Both the position numbers and the translations under genes were made by a program. A stretch of 64,000 bases of DNA from JABCYV01 sp035512155 (GTDB lineage: Bacteria; Acidobacteriota; Terriglobia; Terriglobales; Acidobacteriaceae): contig DATKEN010000038.1 in the NCBI GenBank assembly GCA_035512155.1, forward strand, positions 1 to 64,000. The letters run 5' to 3'. The notes beneath the pieces were generated by a model. It was not told the origin of the DNA. It did not search any database and was given only the letters and a program-made list of their open reading frames with translations. This document shows positions 60,600 to 64,000 of the stretch, piece by piece; position 1 is the first letter of the stretch; each line of letters begins with the position of its first letter.

Positions 60600-60810
60600 T
60601 TTCCGGATCAGGCAAGCCTGGGGACCACCGTGGAAGGGTACGGCTTCAGCCGTGCCGCAAGAGCGCCCTGAATAATTTGGGCTTTAGCCCTGTGGCACTC
60701 GAGGAAACGCCGCGGCTGCAACAAACGTCATTGCCCGAGTCGGCGCCGTGGGGTGGCCGTGAAATGATTTTCAAGCCCCGCAGGGGCGAAAAGATCCCCT
60801 GCGATACACA
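60600..60810. repeat. dispersed REP-like repeats (GGCTTCAGCC, GGGCTTTAGCCC, CCCCTGCGGGG)
   Basis: Short palindromic units: ACGGCTTCAGCCGT (60639-60652), TTGGGCTTTAGCCCTGTGGC (60677-60696), GCCCCGCAGGGGC (60774-60786) with CCCCTGCG shortly after. The second is shared with 58432-58450. An open frame runs through this stretch but is repeat-derived and not a gene. Confidence 0.6.
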
Positions 60811-60816
60811 CCTCGT

Positions 60817-61371
60817 CTACTTCTTCGGACGCGACTCCGGCGGCACTAACCCGGCAACACGGTAATACACCACCAGTTGGCCGTAATGTTCGCCAGAATG
60901 CTCGATCAATCCGTAGGCCAAATCCGCCAACTGCACCCGCTCACCGGATTCGGGCGCCAGCACCATCTGCGCCATTCCCGTGTCACCCTTGGCCTTGATG
61001 ACCGCTGCCCCGTCTGCGAATGATTTCTTCACATACGCCACAACCGCAGCCTTGGTCTTGAAATGCTCGCGAGATTCGTCGTCCACCGGCTTTTGCCCTT
61101 TGGCCACGTCGGTAAATAGATAGTTCGAGCCTGCCATGTGCAGCAATTGTTCCGCAAAGCTGCGCTGCGCCGGAGTCGGTTTGAAGTCGTACTTGCCCTC
61201 GGGAAAATCCTCAGCCATCGCGATCAACCTGCGCCCAATATCGTTCCATGCCTCGAGCACCGCTTGCGAGGGACTCAGCGTCGGATGATCTTCCTTTTTG
61301 GCGGCGTCTTGTGCCAGCGCTGGAAATATCAGGCCGGCGATCATCAAAGCAATTGCAAATAGCTTCTTCAT
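60817..61371 (-). CDS. exported DinB-like protein
   Basis: A 184-residue protein with a signal peptide (KLFAIALMIAGLIFPALAQ) and a DinB/YfiT-type four-helix bundle: LEAWNDIGRRLIAMAEDFPE, AQRSFAEQLLHMAGSNYLFT (first His), YGLIEHSGEHYGQLVVYYRV (HSGEHYGQ with two further His). These three His would bind a metal. DinB-like proteins act as thiol or glutathione transferases in some lineages; the function of the exported forms is unknown. Start ATG 61371. Confidence 0.85.
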   Translation of the reverse strand: MKKLFAIALMIAGLIFPALAQDAAKKEDHPTLSPSQAVLEAWNDIGRRLIAMAEDFPEGKYDFKPTPAQRSFAEQLLHMAGSNYLFTDVAKGQKPVDDESREHFKTKAAVVAYVKKSFADGAAVIKAKGDTGMAQMVLAPESGERVQLADLAYGLIEHSGEHYGQLVVYYRVAGLVPPESRPKK

Positions 61372-61479
61372 TGCGCACACCTCCCCGATGGATAGACGAA
61401 AGCCTCTGAGAAATCGCTAGCACGACCGGAAAAAATATCAGCGATCTGGAATGTCGGCGTTGGTAAAGTTTGCAGGGGT

Positions 61480-61546
61480 CATCCCGAGCGCAGCCGCTTT
61501 TCAGGCGGAGCGAGAGCCTGCCCTGAGCAAGGTCGAAGGGGATCTC
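61480..61546. repeat. dispersed TCATCCCGAGCG repeat
   Basis: GGTCATCCCGAGCGCAGCCGC...GCCTGCCCTGAGCAAGGTCGAAGGGGATCT is another copy of the family at 57381-57466 and 37994-38030, with an internal GCCGCTTTTCAGGCGG hairpin. It lies between the dinB-like gene and the M20 peptidase gene. Confidence 0.65.
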
Positions 61547-61601
61547 GCGCGCGCTATGACGATTCCCTTCCTCTCCGACCACTTTCTGACCAACTGCGGT
61601 C

Positions 61602-63107
61602 TTACTTGGTGACCGCCACTTCGTACAAGTAGTCGACGAAGGAGCGCACTGCGCCATCCATACCTTGCACCTTCGGATTACTCGACTCAACGACGTAGTA
61701 TTCATCCGGCGCATGAGCGCCGCTTCCGTGGCCGAGGCCGAAATGTCCGGCCGCAAGATGCAGCGGTTCGCCGGTAAACACATAGCCCGGCCACGAGCCC
61801 GCGCTGCGCGGCAAGACTACGGGATCAATCCCGTCACGCTTATACACCGCCGTCTGCGCCCGAATGAGCCCAGCGTCAGCCGAGGTGCTGTTCGGATCGT
61901 ACCCGCCGGTCATGTTCACTTCGATGTCCCCGAATCCGCGCTTGGCGAGATGCGCTTTGAGCGCAGCCAGCGCCTCTGTTGCCTTCATGTCCGGCACCAG
62001 CCGCAGGTCAAGCTTGGCCACGGCCTTATGGGGAAGGATGGTCTTCCCTCCCGGCCCGGTGTAGCCGCCAACCAGGCCTTCGATATTGACCGTCGGCCGC
62101 GACATCAGCAGTTGCAGCGCCTCTTGCCAGCTCACATCGTGCACCCAGTGTTCCACTCCCATCTGCTTCTTCGCGACGGCTTCATCGAGACGGCCCGCCG
62201 CATCGGCAATCATCGCTTTCTCTGCGGGAGAGAGCGGCCGGGCCTTGTCGGCAAAGCCTTCGATCGCGGGATCATTTCCGTCGGGCGAAACCAGGGTGAC
62301 CAACGCCTCCACCAGATGCCATGCCGGACTATCCAAACGTGCCTTGTTGCTCGAATGAATGTCTTTACGCGGTCCGCGGCCCCAACGCTCTCCGCTCGAG
62401 ACCAGTTCGAGCTCAATGACACCCTTGGCGCCGAGCGTCATGGTCACTTTTCCCTCGAGGTCTTGTTCCGCCGAAGGCATGAAGATGCCGTTACAACGCT
62501 TGAGCGCGGCCAGCACTTCTGGCCGGCGCACAATCTGCGGAAAGTGCGGCGAACCGATCTCCTCTTCTCCCTCAGCTACCAGCACCAAGTTCACCGGAAG
62601 CTTTTTCCCCGCGCCGCGGATGGCGTGCAGCGCCGCAATGAATGACGCCTCCGGCCCTTTCTGATTCACAGCGCCGCGTCCGATCAGCACCTTCCCCAGC
62701 CCCGGTTTTTCGACCAGTGCAGCATCCCATGGCGGCGAGGACCACTCCGCTGGATCCACCTGCTTTACGTCGTACATAAAGTAAAGGCCGAGAGTACGAG
62801 GCGCGCCAGCATCGAGCGTGGCAAAGATGCCCGGCTGTCCGTCGGTCGGGATTTTTGTGACTTCACCGAATCCCGCCTCGCGCAGAAAGCGCATGGTGAG
62901 TTCGCAACCTTCGTTCACCCCTTTGTTCTCGGCGGCTATCGACGGCTGGTGGATCCACTCCTGCAGGCGCTGCACCGCCTCGTCGTGGCGTTTCTGTATC
63001 TGCGCCCAAATTGCGTCCCGGTTGCTGTCATCCCCTAGCCCACTGCCAGGCCACGCCAGCACCGCCGCGCCCGCTGCTGCACCTTGAAGGAAATCTCGTC
63101 GGTTCAT
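61602..63107 (-). CDS. Tat-signal M20-family metallopeptidase
   Basis: A 501-residue dinuclear zinc peptidase/deacylase of family M20. The Tat motif is NRRDFLQGAAAGAAVLAWPG. Catalytic-domain blocks include GLYFMYDVKQVDPAEWSSPP, in which the usual ligand His (GHYDVQP) is Met, RGAVNQKGPEASFIAALHAI (Asp/Asn bridging position shows N), LVAEGEEEIGSPHF (Glu base and ligand) and a late HFGLGHGSGAHAPDEYYVVE (His). A dimerisation domain lies in 210-340. The variant His and Asp positions raise the question of altered metal binding. The closest relatives are carnosinase-like dipeptidases. Start ATG 63107. Confidence 0.87.
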   Translation of the reverse strand: MNRRDFLQGAAAGAAVLAWPGSGLGDDSNRDAIWAQIQKRHDEAVQRLQEWIHQPSIAAENKGVNEGCELTMRFLREAGFGEVTKIPTDGQPGIFATLDAGAPRTLGLYFMYDVKQVDPAEWSSPPWDAALVEKPGLGKVLIGRGAVNQKGPEASFIAALHAIRGAGKKLPVNLVLVAEGEEEIGSPHFPQIVRRPEVLAALKRCNGIFMPSAEQDLEGKVTMTLGAKGVIELELVSSGERWGRGPRKDIHSSNKARLDSPAWHLVEALVTLVSPDGNDPAIEGFADKARPLSPAEKAMIADAAGRLDEAVAKKQMGVEHWVHDVSWQEALQLLMSRPTVNIEGLVGGYTGPGGKTILPHKAVAKLDLRLVPDMKATEALAALKAHLAKRGFGDIEVNMTGGYDPNSTSADAGLIRAQTAVYKRDGIDPVVLPRSAGSWPGYVFTGEPLHLAAGHFGLGHGSGAHAPDEYYVVESSNPKVQGMDGAVRSFVDYLYEVAVTK

Positions 63108-63301
63108 GGCTCGAAAGGATAATCTCAGCGGCAGTGCTCTGCCAAGTCCGATGAAATCGCCCGCGCGAATCTTTTCGCTTACGTTTCTCTTTGCGCTCTT
63201 GGCGATAACTTAGTGAGCTTTGCGGTTAAAAGCCTTCTGCGGAAAGGGCTAATCCCTGTTGACGAAGCGATCCTTCTGGTCTAGCCTCGCTTGCCGGGTG
63301 C

Positions 63302-63332
63302 CCCAGGTCTCGCTACTTTTGCGAGACCTGGG
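63302..63332. repeat. REP hairpin, left copy (CCCAGGTCTCGC)
   Basis: CCCAGGTCTCGC-TACTTTT-GCGAGACCTGGG: 12-base perfect arms with a 7-base loop. The same arm recurs at 63541-63572, either side of a transposase remnant. Confidence 0.85.
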
Positions 63333-63404
63333 AATATCCGAAACCGTGTCACCGCTTATTCGGCCATCCCGGACGCTTTTCTCTTGTGTTCTTACTCTGT
63401 GACT

Positions 63405-63485
63405 CATGCGCTGCACCGCTTCTCTGGCGCGGGTGATCCGTACTTCCTCACTTTCAGTTGCTATTGCCGCCAGCCGTTGCCGGAC
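63405..63485 (+). pseudogene. N-terminal remnant of a REP-associated tyrosine transposase (RAYT)
   Basis: The plus-strand frame reads LHRFSGAGDPYFLTFSCYCR and QPLPD, which matches the start of Y1-type RAYT proteins (xLxRxxxxGxxHFITFSCYxRxPxL). The HUH motif and catalytic Tyr of the enzyme, about 90 residues further on, are missing. Flanking CCCAGGTCTCGC hairpins on both sides fit REP elements acted on by such an enzyme. It is a short relic. Confidence 0.62.
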
Positions 63486-63540
63486 AGGGAAGCTCGTCGA
63501 GACTTACGTCGGGCACCTGGCATGATGGGATAAGTTCCGT

Positions 63541-63572
63541 TCCCAGGTCTCGCAACGGCGGTGAGACCTGGG
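63541..63572. repeat. REP hairpin, right copy (CCCAGGTCTCGC)
   Basis: CCCAGGTCTCGC-AACGGCG-GTGAGACCTGGGG: same arm as 63302-63332, with one mismatched pair in the inner stem. Positioned downstream of the RAYT remnant. Confidence 0.82.
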
Positions 63573-63596
63573 GCACCCGGCAAACCCAATGCCACC

Positions 63597-64000
63597 ATGG
63601 AGACTTCGCGCGGTGAAGGCAGGATTAAAGGCGACCCGGACATCAACGACAACTGGGTTGCCTGGACGGCCGAGTACGACAAGAAAAGCGGCAACCGAAT
63701 CTTCCTCATCACCCACCAGCTCAAAGAAGATGCGGTGGGCCCGGATGTGCTGGTTCTTGAGAAAGCGAAATGGACGCCAGTGAACAAGATCGTCCCACTG
63801 CTGGTATTCACATTGCTTCCGTGTCTGTCGGCACGCGGGCAATCACCCACCCACAATTCCACACTTCCGCCCCTGACTGCGGAACAGAAGGCGGTATTGA
63901 CCAAAGCAGCAAGCGACCCATGGGTATCGGATCTAAAGCTCAATGACGCCATCGCCAAATACTCTTTGGGAATGGCGCAAATCCTGAAAGCCCGCCGCGC
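63597..64000 (+). CDS. hypothetical protein, runs off right edge
   Basis: An open frame of at least 134 codons from ATG 63597 to the window end, with GC-rich third positions. It reads GDPDINDNWVAWTAEYDKKS, then VNKIVPLLVFTLLPCLSARG, a signal-peptide-like stretch, and LTAEQKAVLTKAASDPWVSD. The true start may be GTG 63780, which would place the signal peptide first; the upstream part would then be a relic of another gene. A minus-strand frame over the same place appears to be a shadow. Family not recognised. Confidence 0.4.
   Translation, partial: METSRGEGRIKGDPDINDNWVAWTAEYDKKSGNRIFLITHQLKEDAVGPDVLVLEKAKWTPVNKIVPLLVFTLLPCLSARGQSPTHNSTLPPLTAEQKAVLTKAASDPWVSDLKLNDAIAKYSLGMAQILKARR

Noticed and set aside
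60500..60865. 121-codon plus-strand frame after the Tat genes
   Set aside because: Made of palindromic repeat sequence (GGGCTTTAGCCC, GCCCCGCAGGGGC); no start signal or protein motif.
63461..63958. 165-codon minus-strand frame at the right edge
   Set aside because: The plus strand has better codon bias and a signal-peptide-like segment; the minus frame crosses the REP hairpin and shows no motif.

Overview
The window looks like chromosomal DNA of a soil-type Acidobacteriota (Terriglobia-like). The reasoning is by family content: a serine/threonine kinase fused to a long TPR sensor region, paired MacB-like permeases, an Oar-type TonB-dependent receptor of about 1170 residues with an N-terminal carboxypeptidase-regulatory domain, a CRTAC1/ASPIC-UnbV beta-propeller, TPR-multihaem cytochromes, and GC-rich coding with GTG/TTG starts. 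No 16S rRNA or intact tRNA is present, so the assignment is inference.

Layout. 1-1405: IS1182-type transposase running off the left edge. 1463-5674: small exported protein, kinase-TPR protein, small hypothetical. 5915-13200: a scrambled mobile region. A C-terminal maltokinase fragment (5915-6442) and a decayed debranching-enzyme-like C-terminus (about 12812-13190) bracket an IS91-type transposase with two companions, a complete IS1-family element of 2178 bp (8908-11085; 8-bp target duplication, 15/16 inverted repeats, passenger genes) inserted into a ParB-like gene, a 3' fragment of tRNA-Glu(TTC), and a gene whose N-terminus is a degenerate IS1380 transposase fused to a membrane-anchored tail.

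13334-19555: cupin, ACS-type MFS transporter, two MacB-like permeases without an ATPase, an exported hypothetical, and a STAS protein with a degenerate receiver. 19627-26136: a catabolic cluster of unknown substrate (RraA-like, SAF subunit, UxaA-type dehydratase; oppositely IclR, MaoC, leaderless solute-binding protein, MaoC; then a family III CoA-transferase).

26159-48698: a non-phosphorylating L-fucose pathway in two blocks. Block one has the lactonase, mutarotase, L-fuconate dehydratase, an oxidoreductase and the FAH-type hydrolase; block two has the 2-keto-3-deoxy-L-fuconate dehydrogenase, L-fucose dehydrogenase and FucP. Together they would take L-fucose to pyruvate and lactate. Between the blocks lie a CRTAC1 protein, a RhaT-type symporter, two TPR-multihaem cytochromes (8 and 7 CXXCH), an IclR regulator, the TonB receptor and a giant TPR protein, which reads as an envelope uptake or redox system tied to sugar use.

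48740-64000: housekeeping and mixed genes: MarC, a TPR metallopeptidase, an alpha/beta hydrolase, a Phd/VapC-type toxin-antitoxin pair, metH, a lone nuoI, a Tat-dependent ferritin-like protein next to two TatA/B genes, a DinB-like protein, a Tat-signal M20 peptidase, and a REP/RAYT remnant. Intergenic regions here are rich in dispersed palindromic repeats, one of which appears to have entered metH in frame.
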